Positions 8,337 to 18,942 of a stretch of 64,000 nt of DNA are shown here, piece after piece. Source of the DNA: Deinococcus deserti VCD115 (GTDB taxonomy: Bacteria > Deinococcota > Deinococci > Deinococcales > Deinococcaceae). The notes under the pieces are model-generated. The model made no database searches and was not told the DNA's origin. It was given only the letters and a program-made list of their open reading frames with translations. The position numbers were made by a program, and so were the translations under genes. How positions within the stretch are numbered: the first letter of the stretch is position 1; the number at the start of each line of letters is the position of its first letter. The stretch covers positions 20,001 through 84,000 of the forward strand of contig NC_012526.1 in NCBI RefSeq assembly GCF_000020685.1. The letters are read 5' to 3'.

Positions 8337-9163
8337 TGCAGGTCTTTGCCCCGGCCAAGATCAACCTTGGGCTCAGTGTGCTGGGGGTGCGCAGCGACGG
8401 TTACCATGACCTGCACTCGCTGATGGTCCCGCTGGCCACCGGCGACGAACTGGAGCTTGAACCGGCCAGCGAACTGTCTCTGCGGGTCCTGGGCGCAGAC
8501 CTGCCGTGCGACAGCCGCAACCTTGTCTACCGCGCTGCGCATGCCTATCTGGACGCCGCCGGCATGGCGCGTGGCGCCGCCATCACGCTGCATAAGCAGC
8601 TGCCGCTGGCCTCCGGGCTGGGGGGAGGAAGCAGCGACGCCGCCAGTACCCTGCGGGCGCTTCATGAAATGTACCCGGCTGATGTGGACCTCCCGGGTCT
8701 GGCTCTGAGGCTCGGTGCGGACGTCCCCTTTTTTCTATTGGGCAGTGCGGCCATCGCTGAGGGTGTGGGAGAACGCCTGAGCCCTGTGCAGACTGGACCC
8801 CTTTCACTAGTGCTGCTCAACCCTGGTGTGGAGGTCAGCGCCCGGGAAGCGTACCTCTGGCTGGACGAGACGGGGGCATTTACTTCTGAACTGGACGTGC
8901 AGGCCATTGTTCAGGGATTAGCCGCCGGCTCGGAGGAAGTGCCGTACTTCAACGCCTTACAGCCTGCGGTGGTCGCCCGTCATCCTCTGATTCAGGTCGC
9001 CCTGGATGCCCTGAGGGATGCTGGCCTGCACGCGCCTCTGATGAGCGGATCCGGCAGCACCTGTTTCGCCCTGGCGCAGGACGCCATGCACGCAGACCGG
9101 GCCGCGCAGGTCCTGGCGGCGCGGTATCCGGACTGGTGGATTCAGGCGACCTCCACCCAATAG
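8336..9163 (+). CDS. ispE: 4-(cytidine 5'-diphospho)-2-C-methyl-D-erythritol kinase
   Basis: Fourth MEP-pathway step, a GHMP-family kinase phosphorylating CDP-ME. 275 aa from ATG 8336 (preferred because it overlaps the ispD stop and is preceded by GGAGC; an in-frame ATG at 8315 would add seven residues). Seen: FAPAKINLGLSVLG at the N-terminus, ATP-binding PLASGLGGGSSDAAS and the C-terminal MSGSGSTCFAL. Residue lengths and motif order are normal. Acts directly after IspD in the same operon. Confidence 0.95.
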   Translation: MQVFAPAKINLGLSVLGVRSDGYHDLHSLMVPLATGDELELEPASELSLRVLGADLPCDSRNLVYRAAHAYLDAAGMARGAAITLHKQLPLASGLGGGSSDAASTLRALHEMYPADVDLPGLALRLGADVPFFLLGSAAIAEGVGERLSPVQTGPLSLVLLNPGVEVSAREAYLWLDETGAFTSELDVQAIVQGLAAGSEEVPYFNALQPAVVARHPLIQVALDALRDAGLHAPLMSGSGSTCFALAQDAMHADRAAQVLAARYPDWWIQATSTQ

Positions 9164-9366
9164 GGCGTGAATTTTCCTGTCCAGAACGATTTGAAAGCCG
9201 GTTCCCGGGCTGGCTCCATGATCCTCCTGGGCGGCGTGCGTAGAGCAGTCCGGTTGATGTCTGTCACTTCAGTGTTTCGGTGAGTGCTGGGCTTCAGGCT
9301 GCCTCTGATTCTCCTGGGGACCACAAGTGGGGCTGGCGCAGGTGGAGACCAGAAGTTTTTGCCGAT

Positions 9367-10521
9367 TCAGGTCGGCTGAGCTACCTGTCGTTCCCGGCGT
9401 ATCAGGTCATAGGCCAGGGCCACCAGGAAGGCGAGCGCTCCCAGCCCGAACACCCCGGCCTGCCCGGCGGCCTGCCATGCAGCGCCGCCCAGCACCGGTC
9501 CGATGGCGTACCCCAGTGCTTCGACCGCCATGACCGTGCCCCAGGCAGCAGCGCGGTTTCCCTCCGGGAGAGTGCGGGCCACCAGCCCGTTCCAGCCGGT
9601 CACAAAGGCTCCATACCCAGCACCCAGCAGTACAGCCAGCGGCCACAGGTGGCGCTGCACATCGGGCAGGGCCGCCAGCCCGAAAGTGGCGGCCAGCAGC
9701 AGCAGTCCCGGCAGCAGAGCCCGCCGTGGATGCTCCCGGTCTGCCAGCCGCCCGGCGCCCCACAGGCTCAGCCCGAAAATGGCCAGCGCCAGGGCACCCG
9801 GCCCCAGCAGTTGCTGCAGGCTGAGATTCAGCTGGTCAAGCAGCGGGTACAGGATGGTTATGAGCAGCCCCGGGGCCAGCGTCTGCACGAACGCCGCCGG
9901 GAGCAGCGCGGCAACCCGGCTCCAGCCCTTCCATACGTTACCGGCCAGCTCTGCCTGCCGGGGCAGGCGTAGGGGCAGCAGACTCAGGGCCAGCACGACC
10001 GCTGCTCCCTGAGCCGCGATCAGCAGGGTCCAGCCCAGGTCAGCACGGGCCTTCATCAGTGGGCCCACGCCCAGGGCACCAAGCAGAATGGCTGGTGCCA
10101 CCACCAGATTGCTGACAGCCAGAGCCCGTGCTGTACGTCCAGGGTTTGCCAGCGCCTGCGAGGCACTCATCACGCCGGGCCACACGGCGGCGTAGGTAAC
10201 GCCCCAGGCGGCGCAGGCCAGCACGCCCCAGACCGGGTGCGGCAGCATCCGCGTGCCTGCGATGGCCACCACTCCCAGCAGTGTGCCCAGCAGCAGGATC
10301 CGGCCCAGTCCCCAGCGTTCGGTCAGCAGGCCAGAAGGGCCTTTGCTCAGGGCGTCGCCCAGGTAATGGGCGCTGGTCAGCAGCCCGATGGCGGCGGTGC
10401 CCAGCCCCAGTGCAGGCCCGCCGACCGGCAGCGCCGACACAAAAAAGCCAGTGCGCACCAGTTCGCACAGCATCAGCAGCGTCAGAAGCCGCAGCATGGT
10501 CAGTGGCCGCACCCAGAGCAT
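9367..10521 (-). CDS. Major facilitator superfamily transporter
   Basis: 384-aa polytopic membrane protein with about twelve hydrophobic segments. The motif-A region after helix 2 reads GDALSKGPSGLLTERWGLGRILLLGT, typical of MFS drug/sugar-type permeases. An alternative start at 10497 (MLRLLTLLMLCEL) would remove eight residues. A TACACT -10-like box lies 9 nt upstream of the 10521 start. It is convergent with ispE and divergent from the penicillin-acylase gene, so it is probably a single-gene unit. The substrate cannot be predicted. Confidence 0.88.
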   Translation of the reverse strand: MLWVRPLTMLRLLTLLMLCELVRTGFFVSALPVGGPALGLGTAAIGLLTSAHYLGDALSKGPSGLLTERWGLGRILLLGTLLGVVAIAGTRMLPHPVWGVLACAAWGVTYAAVWPGVMSASQALANPGRTARALAVSNLVVAPAILLGALGVGPLMKARADLGWTLLIAAQGAAVVLALSLLPLRLPRQAELAGNVWKGWSRVAALLPAAFVQTLAPGLLITILYPLLDQLNLSLQQLLGPGALALAIFGLSLWGAGRLADREHPRRALLPGLLLLAATFGLAALPDVQRHLWPLAVLLGAGYGAFVTGWNGLVARTLPEGNRAAAWGTVMAVEALGYAIGPVLGGAAWQAAGQAGVFGLGALAFLVALAYDLIRRERQVAQPT

Positions 10522-10622
10522 TCAACCTTCAGTGTAAGGGGCTGTGCCCTGATCAGGTGGCGCAGCGCATGCGTTCAGAGGCCGCTATGCTGCGCCCAAT
10601 CTTCAATCGGGAGGCTTGGAAT

Positions 10623-13034
10623 ATGGTGCTGCGGCGCAGATCGGTGTGGTGGAGGCTTTGGCATGCATCTGCCCTGGTGGTCCTGCTGCTGGCCCTGGTG
10701 CTGGGTGCGGCAGCATGGTGGGTGCATGCAGGAGCGGCGCCACGGGTAGGTGGGGAACTCAGGCTTTCCGGGCTTCAGGGTCCGGTAACGGTCACCCGCG
10801 ACGAATGGGGTGTGCCGCACATCCGTGCCCGCGCCAGTGACGAGGACGCGGTCTATGCCCTGGGTTTCGTGCACTGGCAGGACCGCTCCTGGCAGATGGA
10901 TTTTCAGCGCCGGGTGGTGCAGGGCCGCCTGTCTGAAGTCCTGGGTGCCGCGGCCCTGCCGCAGGACCGGTTTTTGCGTACCTGGGGATTTCAGCGCGCC
11001 GCTCTCTCGGCGTTGCCGGCCCTTTCGGAACGCAGCCGCGGGCTGATCCGGGCTTACACGGCGGGCGTAAACGCTGCGATGAAGCAGGGGAAGGTTGCCC
11101 TGGAATTCCGCATCCTGCGCTACAGCCCGGAACCCTGGACCGAGGTGGACAGCCTGTCGTGGAGCAAGCTGATGGCCTATGACCTGGGCGGCAACCAGGC
11201 TGATGAGGTGCTGGGAACCCGGGTGGTCAGCAAGCTGGGTAGACGCGGTCTGAACGAGGTAACCGCTCCGTACCCGGCAGGAGCCCCCACAGTCCTGAGT
11301 GCTGATGAACTGGGTGCGGTGCACCCAACCCCGCCCGCGCCGGTAAACACCGGACCCGAGCACGCCAGCCGCCCGAAGACTGGGCTGCCACCTGCGACTG
11401 TGCAGGCCTTGCAGGCACACCTGAACGCGGCGCGGGAACTGGGCCTGCAGGCCGTGCCCGGCAAGGGCAGCAACAACTGGGTTCTGGCCGGCAGCCGCAC
11501 CGCGAGCGGCAGGCCGATCCTGGCGGATGATCCGCATCTGGCGCTGACCAGCCCCATGCTGTGGTACCTCGCTGACCTGCAGGGACCCACCTTGAGAGCC
11601 ATCGGTGCCAGCATTCCGGGGCTGCCCAGCATTGTGATCGGGCGCAATGACCGGGTCGCCTGGGGCGTGACCAACGTGAACCCGGACGTGCAGGATCTGT
11701 ACATTGAGCCGGAAGGGGCACGCCTGAGTGCCCGTACCGAAGTCATCCGGGTCAAGGGCCAGCCGGACGTGCACCTCAGGGTGCGCGAAAGCAGGCACGG
11801 ACCTATCGTCAGTGACGTAGGTGCCGGCGAAGTCGGGCCTCGTGTGGCGTTGAAATGGACAGCGCTGCAGCCCGGCGACACCACCCTGGACGCGTTCCTG
11901 GGTCTCAACTATGCGCGCAACTGGCAGGATTTCACACGGGCACTGGAAAAATACGTGGCCCCGACTCAGAGCTTTGTCTATGCCGATGTAGACGGCAATA
12001 CTGGCTACTACGCCCCTGGACGCATTCCGGTCCGAAAGGGCTGGGACGGCAGCCTGCCGGTGTCTGGCGACGGCCGCCGCGAATGGCAGGGTTACATTCC
12101 GCATGCCCGGCTGCCACACACCTATAACCCTGCCGATGGGCTGATCGTCAGTGCCAACAATCAAGTGGTGCCGGCCGCCTATGCTTTTTCCCTGGGGAAC
12201 CCACGGAACTGGGCCGAACCCTACCGGGCGCAGCGCATCACCGAACTGCTCTCCGTGCGTCCAGGTGGCCTGACGCTTGCCGACGTGCAGCGGGTACAGC
12301 TTGACACCGTCAGCCCGGTGTGGAGTGATTTCCGCTCTGTGCTGCTGAAGACCGTGCCCGGCAGTGACCTGTCTCGCCGGGCCCTGGCCCTGCTTCGTGG
12401 CTGGGACGGTAACGAGACGGTAGACAGCGTTCAGGCCACTCTTTTTGAAGCCTGGCTGATGCAGCTGCACGGTCTGGCAGAGGATGAGCTGGAAACCCAG
12501 ACCCAGATGAACAGTCTCAGCGTCCTGAATCAGCTGCGCCGGAATGGTGCCCTGTGCGCGGTGAATGGTCAGGGAACCTGTGCCGAGGCCCTGTCGGGCA
12601 GCCTGGAAGCGGCGGTGGCAGATCTGCGGTCCCGACTTGGTCCGGAGCCTCAGGACTGGACCTATGGCCGGCTGCACCGGGTCGCCAGTGACCACCGTGC
12701 TTTCGGAAAGGTCAAGGCGCTGGCCTGGCTGTTCAACCACTCGGCTCCTACACCAGGAGGTACGAACACGGTCAATGTCGCCCGGCCTCAGCGCGGCTCC
12801 TATGCCCAGACCCACGGGGCGAGCTACCGGCAGGTGATTGACCTGAGTGACATGAACCGCAGCGTGTATATCGGGAGCCTTGGCCAGGACGGCCATCCGC
12901 TCGGCCGTCACGCCGACGACCAGCAGGGCCGCTGGATCGCGGGAGAGTACCTGCCCATGAGTACAGACCCTATGGACTGGGGCCGGACCCGGACCCTGCA
13001 GCTGACGCCTGATCCGCCAGCACGGACCAGATGA
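10623..13034 (+). CDS. Penicillin-acylase-family N-terminal nucleophile hydrolase
   Basis: 803-aa Ntn hydrolase of the penicillin amidase/acyl-homoserine-lactone acylase/acylase family, expected to be exported and to self-cleave. Start ATG 10623 is supported by GGGAGG 8 nt upstream; a membrane or signal segment covers about residues 10-35. The alpha subunit has VTRDEWGVPHIRARASDEDA and ALGFVHWQDRSWQMDFQRR. The precursor cleavage site gives the new N-terminal serine at Ser283 (GKGSNNWVLAG), followed by ADDPHLALTSPMLWYLADLQ and YYAPGRIPVR, GYIPHARLPHTYNP and ANNQVVP of the beta subunit. The substrate (beta-lactam, homoserine lactone, other amide) is not predictable from sequence. Confidence 0.92.
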   Translation: MVLRRRSVWWRLWHASALVVLLLALVLGAAAWWVHAGAAPRVGGELRLSGLQGPVTVTRDEWGVPHIRARASDEDAVYALGFVHWQDRSWQMDFQRRVVQGRLSEVLGAAALPQDRFLRTWGFQRAALSALPALSERSRGLIRAYTAGVNAAMKQGKVALEFRILRYSPEPWTEVDSLSWSKLMAYDLGGNQADEVLGTRVVSKLGRRGLNEVTAPYPAGAPTVLSADELGAVHPTPPAPVNTGPEHASRPKTGLPPATVQALQAHLNAARELGLQAVPGKGSNNWVLAGSRTASGRPILADDPHLALTSPMLWYLADLQGPTLRAIGASIPGLPSIVIGRNDRVAWGVTNVNPDVQDLYIEPEGARLSARTEVIRVKGQPDVHLRVRESRHGPIVSDVGAGEVGPRVALKWTALQPGDTTLDAFLGLNYARNWQDFTRALEKYVAPTQSFVYADVDGNTGYYAPGRIPVRKGWDGSLPVSGDGRREWQGYIPHARLPHTYNPADGLIVSANNQVVPAAYAFSLGNPRNWAEPYRAQRITELLSVRPGGLTLADVQRVQLDTVSPVWSDFRSVLLKTVPGSDLSRRALALLRGWDGNETVDSVQATLFEAWLMQLHGLAEDELETQTQMNSLSVLNQLRRNGALCAVNGQGTCAEALSGSLEAAVADLRSRLGPEPQDWTYGRLHRVASDHRAFGKVKALAWLFNHSAPTPGGTNTVNVARPQRGSYAQTHGASYRQVIDLSDMNRSVYIGSLGQDGHPLGRHADDQQGRWIAGEYLPMSTDPMDWGRTRTLQLTPDPPARTR

Positions 13035-13045
13035 AAGAGCCGCGC

Positions 13046-13051
13046 TACACT
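13046..13051 (+). promoter_or_regulatory. -10 box TACACT before the 13059 gene (leaderless)
   Basis: TACACT ends 7 nt before ATG 13059, between the acylase stop and this gene, so the next two genes may be transcribed separately from the acylase. Confidence 0.5.
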
Positions 13052-13058
13052 CTCTGGT

Positions 13059-13655
13059 ATGGCAGAACTCGACCGCGTCCGCGAGGCCCTGCGCGCCAGC
13101 ATGACCGCCTGGGCGACCCTGGAGGTCCGGGGCGATCAGGCGCGCGTGATTCCGGCCCCCGACCCCGACCAGCTTGCCGCGCATCTGAGCAGTGCAGATC
13201 CGGCCTGGACCCTGACCTGGGCCTGCGACAGTGCCCAGCCGCCCGTGGTGCGTGTTCGCCTGACCCTGGCCGGCGTCACCCGTGAAGGCCTGGCAACAGC
13301 CCATACCCTGACCGACGCCAAGCTGGCTGCGCTGGCCGATGTTTCCCGGGCCTACGGCGTACCGGCGGGGGAGACCGCCTGGGTGGAGTTCGACCCTGAC
13401 GAGGGTGCCAACACCACCGATCTGGATGCCGAGGCCCCCCTGCCCTCCGTGCCGCGTACGGTCACGCTGCCACCGGAGCCGCCCCGTGATCCGCAGATGG
13501 AAAAGGCCCGCCGTCACATCGAGGATCTTCTGGAGCAGCTCAAGGTGGCCGGCAGGGGAGGTGACGCTGCCCGCGTCCTGATGCGCGGATACGGCGAGAC
13601 GCTCGACGAGAGCCGCGCGATCTACAAAGAACTTCAGGCGCTTCTCAAGAGCTAG
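13059..13655 (+). CDS. Conserved-looking protein of unknown function
   Basis: 198-aa soluble protein, not recognised. It has no signal peptide or membrane segment. The middle (residues 70-135) is rich in Ala, Val and Asp; residues 135-150 are a Pro-rich linker, and the last 55 residues (MEKARRHIEDLLEQLKVAGRGG onward) look like an amphipathic helical tail. Codon use is like the neighbours. It is followed directly by the metallophosphatase gene, suggesting co-expression. Confidence 0.75.
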   Translation: MAELDRVREALRASMTAWATLEVRGDQARVIPAPDPDQLAAHLSSADPAWTLTWACDSAQPPVVRVRLTLAGVTREGLATAHTLTDAKLAALADVSRAYGVPAGETAWVEFDPDEGANTTDLDAEAPLPSVPRTVTLPPEPPRDPQMEKARRHIEDLLEQLKVAGRGGDAARVLMRGYGETLDESRAIYKELQALLKS

Positions 13656-13661
13656 GTGAAC

Positions 13662-14423
13662 ATGCACAAATTCATTGCCATCGGTGACGTGCATGCGGAC
13701 TTCGACACCATGTGGTCAGCCCTGCGCGCCGCAAGCTGCGCCGATGCCCAGGGACGGCCGACGCTCCCGGTGCTTACTGGCCTGTATCAGGTTGTCCTGA
13801 TCGGGGATCTGGTTCATCCCAAGAATGAGCGTGAGTACGGCCGCCTGGCAGGGGTCACGCGTTTTGAGGTCGACAACCCCGACCACCTGTATTACGCCGC
13901 CACCGCCCAGATACGCGCTCTGGAGGCGCTCAAGGCCTACCAGGAAGCGGCTCCGCATGCTGTTCACATCATTCTGGGCAATCACGATGATGTGGTGATC
14001 AATCCACAGTACGTCCTGGGGACAAGCGGCGGCTTGCGTCATCTGGAATTCGATCCCGAGCACGGTGGCCTGGCGCTGCCCGCACATCTGCGTGCCTGGA
14101 TGCGGAACTTCCCCCGTGAACTGCGCGTGGCCAGTGTGCAGTTCGCCCATGCCAGCCCGCTACCGGCCCACTTGTACTACGACGATCTGTTCTACGCCGA
14201 TCATGGACCCAAGCGCTGGTTCCATGAGTCGCCGGAGTATGTCGACATGGCCGGGCTGAGTTTTGGGATCTACGGTCATACCCAGATCGAGGGCGGCATT
14301 CTGCTGAACGAGACTCACCGCTTCGCCATGATCGATGCTCTGAATAGTCGTGAGTACCTTGAACTGATGCTGGACGCCCAACAGGCCACCCCAGTTCAGG
14401 GCGTGCGCGCGGTTCCGTTCTGA
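13662..14423 (+). CDS. Metallophosphatase (calcineurin-like phosphoesterase)
   Basis: About 253-aa cytoplasmic metal-dependent phosphoesterase. The family signatures are present in order: FIAIGDVHADFDTMW (GDxH), VVLIGDLVHPKNE (GDxxD variant, GDLVH), IILGNHDDVVI (GNHD/E) and a late FGIYGHTQIEGG (GHT). ATG 13662 gives MHKFIAIGDVH; a GTG at 13656 immediately after the preceding stop is an alternative and adds two residues. The substrate could be nucleotide, dinucleoside polyphosphate or phosphoprotein; nothing in the sequence decides this. Confidence 0.88.
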   Translation: MHKFIAIGDVHADFDTMWSALRAASCADAQGRPTLPVLTGLYQVVLIGDLVHPKNEREYGRLAGVTRFEVDNPDHLYYAATAQIRALEALKAYQEAAPHAVHIILGNHDDVVINPQYVLGTSGGLRHLEFDPEHGGLALPAHLRAWMRNFPRELRVASVQFAHASPLPAHLYYDDLFYADHGPKRWFHESPEYVDMAGLSFGIYGHTQIEGGILLNETHRFAMIDALNSREYLELMLDAQQATPVQGVRAVPF

Positions 14424-14449
14424 AGACTCCTGGTTCGAATGCACCGTGG

Positions 14450-14478
14450 TTGACAATGCGAAGAGGCGCCGCTATCCT
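14450..14478 (+). promoter_or_regulatory. Promoter of the tRNA-Asp/tRNA-Phe unit
   Basis: -35 TTGACA (14450-14455), 17-nt spacer, -10 TATCCT (14473-14478), about 30 bp before the tRNA-Asp. This is one of the most consensus-like promoters in the window. Confidence 0.75.
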
Positions 14479-14508
14479 TAACCCCGCTGCTTTTTGCGGC
14501 GTACCAGA

Positions 14509-14586
<78 letters not shown>

Positions 14587-14604
14587 AGTCCCCTCCGGGG
14601 GCAT

Positions 14605-14680
<76 letters not shown>

Positions 14681-14685
14681 AGAAG

Positions 14686-14709
14686 ATCCCGCCCTGTGCG
14701 GGATTTTTT
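14686..14709 (+). terminator. Intrinsic terminator after the tRNA pair
   Basis: 7-bp stem ATCCCGC / GCGGGAT with a 5-nt loop followed by TTTTTA. Confidence 0.85.
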
Positions 14710-14897
14710 ATTGAGCGCGTATGGGAGAGAAAGCAGCCTCTTCTGACGTTTCTGACCAGTGCGGCACAAGCAGCGTCCTGCCGCTGACGACCACGGGTCC
14801 ACGTCACTGAAACCGCGCGCCTGACCCTTTTTACTGGGGTGTTCTGTGCCGGTTGCCCAGCTGCGTCAAGCGGTGCCCGACTTTTAAGGAGGACCAT

Positions 14898-15365
14898 ATG
14901 ACAACGACCCCCCCGTGCCAGCCGGGTTTTGACCGGCGCTACGACGTGCAAGGCCTCGACGCCATCGACGTGGCGGTGCTCGACACCTTTGCTTACGTCC
15001 GTCAGGACGATCCGGCCGCCTACCCTGGCGAACCGATGGACATCGAGATCATCACCGACGAGTTCAGCCCGGTGTGCCCCTGGAGCGGCCTGCCGGACTT
15101 TGGCCGGCTGGAGATCCGCTACCAGCCACGCGAAAAATGCGTGGAACTCAAGAGCCTGAAGTACTACCTGACCAGCTACCGCTTCGTGGGGATCTATCAC
15201 GAGCATGCCACCCGGCGGCTGCTGGCGGACCTGACGCAGCTGCTTGATCCGCTGTCGATGACCATCCGCTGTGATTACGGCATGCGTGGTGGCCTCAATA
15301 CCGTTTGCACCGTCCGCTACGTCGCGCCCGAAAGGAGAGAGGATGCCCTGGACCCTCAGGACTGA
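14898..15365 (+). CDS. queF: NADPH-dependent 7-cyano-7-deazaguanine reductase
   Basis: Reduces preQ0 to preQ1 in queuosine biosynthesis. 155 aa, the short unimodular (YkvM-like) form. Seen: the catalytic Cys60 in EFSPVCPWSGLPDFG and the QueF motif ELKSLKYYLTSYR. ATG 14898 is chosen for its strong AAGGAGGA site 5 nt upstream; longer in-frame starts lack one. The 3' end overlaps queD by 23 bp, marking the start of a tight queF-D-E-C operon. Confidence 0.95.
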   Translation: MTTTPPCQPGFDRRYDVQGLDAIDVAVLDTFAYVRQDDPAAYPGEPMDIEIITDEFSPVCPWSGLPDFGRLEIRYQPREKCVELKSLKYYLTSYRFVGIYHEHATRRLLADLTQLLDPLSMTIRCDYGMRGGLNTVCTVRYVAPERREDALDPQD

Positions 15366-15753
15366 GTTCACCTTTGATTCCGCCCATGTGATCGCCGGGT
15401 ATGACGGTCCGTGCGGGCGGCTGCACGGTCATACCTACCGCGTACGTATGGAACTGACCTCCTCCCGGTTGCGGCCCAGTGCCCATGTCCGGCGCAACAT
15501 CATGGTGGCGGACTTCCGCACCCTGAAATGGGCGAAGAAGGACGTGACCGGGGGCGGGCTGGATCATACCTACCTGAATGACGTGCCTGAGCTGGGGGAT
15601 GACACCACGGCGGAAGTGATTGCCGCGTATATCCACCGCAAGACCATGGAGCGCGTGCGTGCGGATCTGGAGCCGGGAGACGATGGTGCCGACCTGAAAC
15701 TGAAGGTGACCCTCTGGGAGACCCCGGACTCCTCGTGCGAGTACTGGGAATGA
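15343..15753 (+). CDS. queD: 6-carboxy-5,6,7,8-tetrahydropterin synthase
   Basis: Converts dihydroneopterin triphosphate to 6-carboxytetrahydropterin in the preQ0 pathway. 136 aa of the PTPS/QueD family. Zinc ligands are visible: His15 in FDSAHV and His28/His30 in CGRLHGHTY, with catalytic Cys24. The C-terminus has [13 protein letters not shown], typical for the family's Glu ligand region. Start ATG 15343 follows AAAGGAGAG; it lies inside the queF 3' end, so translation is likely coupled. Confidence 0.94.
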   Translation: MPWTLRTEFTFDSAHVIAGYDGPCGRLHGHTYRVRMELTSSRLRPSAHVRRNIMVADFRTLKWAKKDVTGGGLDHTYLNDVPELGDDTTAEVIAAYIHRKTMERVRADLEPGDDGADLKLKVTLWETPDSSCEYWE

Positions 15754-16442
15754 AATACCCCGTCTTCGAACGCTTCTACACCTGGCAGGGTGAGGGCGTT
15801 CACCTGGGCCGCGCCGCGTATTTCGTGCGGCTGTACGGGTGCCCGCAGGAATGCCCGTGGTGTGACAGCGCCGGAACCTGGCACAAGGACTACCGCCCGG
15901 CCGGGGTGCAGCTGATGACCCCTGAGGCCATTGCGGCCTGTGTGGCCCAGGAGAGCCCCGAGGGAGCGGTGGTGGTCATAACTGGCGGTGAACCCATCCT
16001 CTTTGACCTGACTCCGCTTGTCGAGGCGCTGCATGGCCTGGGCCGGCGTGTTCACCTGGAGACCAGCGGGATCGCGCCGCTCAGGGGAGCGATCGACTGG
16101 GTAACGCTTTCACCCAAACCATTTGGGACCCTGCCGCTGCCTTCGGTGGTCCAGCAGGCCCATGAGGTGAAGATCATCGTTCACGACACCAGCGATATCC
16201 GGGACGGACTGGCAACGCTGGACGGCCTGAAGGACGACGCGGTGATCTGGCTGCACCCGGAGTGGAGCAAGGCGCGCGAGCGGGACGCGGCGGTGCTCAA
16301 TGCCATTACCGAGGCCGTGAAGGCCAACCCCCGCCTGCGGGCGGGCTATCAGATGCATAAGCTGTACCGCGCCGACGATCTGGACGCAGGCAGTGACAAA
16401 CGGCCCATTCCGCTGGGCGGAAATCCGCAACTGGGGTACTGA
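15750..16442 (+). CDS. queE: 7-carboxy-7-deazaguanine synthase (radical SAM)
   Basis: Radical SAM enzyme that rearranges 6-carboxytetrahydropterin to 7-carboxy-7-deazaguanine. 230 aa from ATG 15750, which overlaps the queD stop (ATGA). The [4Fe-4S] cluster motif is CX3CX2C (Cys31, Cys35, Cys38 in [11 protein letters not shown]), preceded by [20 protein letters not shown]; the SAM-binding ITGGEPIL motif follows at about residue 81. All QueE hallmarks are present. Confidence 0.95.
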   Translation: MKYPVFERFYTWQGEGVHLGRAAYFVRLYGCPQECPWCDSAGTWHKDYRPAGVQLMTPEAIAACVAQESPEGAVVVITGGEPILFDLTPLVEALHGLGRRVHLETSGIAPLRGAIDWVTLSPKPFGTLPLPSVVQQAHEVKIIVHDTSDIRDGLATLDGLKDDAVIWLHPEWSKARERDAAVLNAITEAVKANPRLRAGYQMHKLYRADDLDAGSDKRPIPLGGNPQLGY

Positions 16443-16444
16443 AC

Positions 16445-17158
16445 ATGACGACACAGCAAAAACGCGCCGTGGTTCTTCTTTCCGGTGGGCTCGATTCCAG
16501 CACGGTGCTGGGGATCGCCACGCGGCGTGACGGGTACACCTGCGCCGCACTGTCTTTCCGTTACGGTCAGCGGCACACCGTCGAACTGGACCGGGCCGCG
16601 CAGATTGCCCGGCATTTCGGGGCCGAGCACCGCATCATCGATATCAACCTCGGCAGCTTCGGGGGAAGTGCGCTGACGGACGAGACCATCACGGTTCCCA
16701 CGGACGGCGCCGACGACGGGGTCATTCCGCCGACCTACGTGCCGGGACGCAACACCGTGTTTATCGCCATCGGCCTGAGCCTGGCCGAGGCGATAGGCGC
16801 CGAGCGGATCTATCTGGGCATCAACGCCGTGGATTACAGCGGTTACCCCGACTGCCGCCCCGAGTATCTGGAGGCCTACCAGCACCTTGCGAATCTGGCC
16901 ACCAAGGCCGGACTGGAAGGACACGGGGCTGCCCTGGTGGCGCCGCTGCTGCATATGACCAAGGTCGATATCGTGAACGCGGCACTGGAACTCGGTGTGC
17001 CGGTCGACGTGACCTGGAGCTGCTACCAGGGCGGAACAGAGCCGTGCGGCGTGTGCGATTCCTGCCGAATCCGCGACCGGGCGCTGACCGAGGCAGGTCA
17101 CCCTGAGCTGGCCAGCCGGCCGGCCCAGCTGGCCGCGGATTCCGGGCTCACGTCCTGA
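16445..17158 (+). CDS. queC: 7-cyano-7-deazaguanine synthase
   Basis: ATP-dependent conversion of 7-carboxy-7-deazaguanine plus ammonia to preQ0. 237 aa. PP-loop SGGLDSS near residues 14-20; the zinc site is a Cys cluster at the C-terminal end ([16 protein letters not shown]); [18 protein letters not shown] is the substrate-binding segment. It lies 2 bp after queE and ends at a strong terminator, so it is the last gene of the queFDEC operon. Confidence 0.95.
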   Translation: MTTQQKRAVVLLSGGLDSSTVLGIATRRDGYTCAALSFRYGQRHTVELDRAAQIARHFGAEHRIIDINLGSFGGSALTDETITVPTDGADDGVIPPTYVPGRNTVFIAIGLSLAEAIGAERIYLGINAVDYSGYPDCRPEYLEAYQHLANLATKAGLEGHGAALVAPLLHMTKVDIVNAALELGVPVDVTWSCYQGGTEPCGVCDSCRIRDRALTEAGHPELASRPAQLAADSGLTS

Positions 17159-17167
17159 CTCTGGATG

Positions 17168-17200
17168 TAAAGCGTCCCTGCATTTGGCAGGGACGCTTTA
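17168..17200 (+). terminator. Intrinsic terminator after queC
   Basis: Perfect 14-bp stem (TAAAGCGTCCCTGC / GCAGGGACGCTTTA) with 5-nt loop ATTTG. The A/T-rich base of the stem lets it work in both directions. Confidence 0.8.
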
Positions 17201-17265
17201 CTCTGGCGCTGAGATTTCGGCAGGAGATGCAGCCTGAGGCAGACAGCCGGGTGCCCGCTCCTGGA

Positions 17266-18767
<1,502 letters not shown>

Positions 18768-18776
18768 GGCTCAGAT

Positions 18777-18804
18777 TGTCTACCTACATGTAGGTTAAAG
18801 TCAA
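18777..18804 (-). promoter_or_regulatory. tetR promoter with operator in the spacer
   Basis: Minus strand -35 TTGACT (18804-18799), 16-nt spacer, -10 TAGACA (18782-18777). The spacer contains the perfect palindrome ACCTACATGTAGGT at 18782-18795, so bound repressor would block RNA polymerase. Confidence 0.75.
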
Positions 18805-18894
18805 GCACGCCCGGCAGCGCCGAGGTTTATCTGTGTTTAACCTTTCAGACCTGCATGCTGCACGGCGCTGTCCTGGCCTTCAGCCATGGCTGGC

Positions 18895-18929
18895 GTAAAA
18901 AAGCGCCTGCCCCCACCAGGGCAGGCGCT
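18895..18929 (-). terminator. Intrinsic terminator after the E2-like gene
   Basis: Perfect 11-bp stem (AGCGCCTGCCC / GGGCAGGCGCT) with a 6-nt loop; on the minus strand it is followed by a TTTTTTAC run. Confidence 0.88.
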
Positions 18930-18942
18930 CTGAAAAGGGGCT

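Noticed and set aside
9142..9324. 60-codon minus-strand frame between ispE and the MFS gene
   Set aside because: Overlaps the ispE 3' end and has no start signals; treated as noncoding.
10575..13694. 1039-codon open frame on the minus strand opposite the penicillin-acylase gene
   Set aside because: Shadow of a GC-rich gene: the plus-strand protein has full Ntn-hydrolase motifs and good start signals, while the minus translation is low-complexity (His/Gln/Gly-rich) with no family motif.
14710..14897. preQ1 riboswitch upstream of queF
   Set aside because: Looked for the class-I hairpin with A-rich tail before the ribosome binding site; the sequence before AAGGAGGA is CCCGACTTTT and does not fit. 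A covariance search would settle it.
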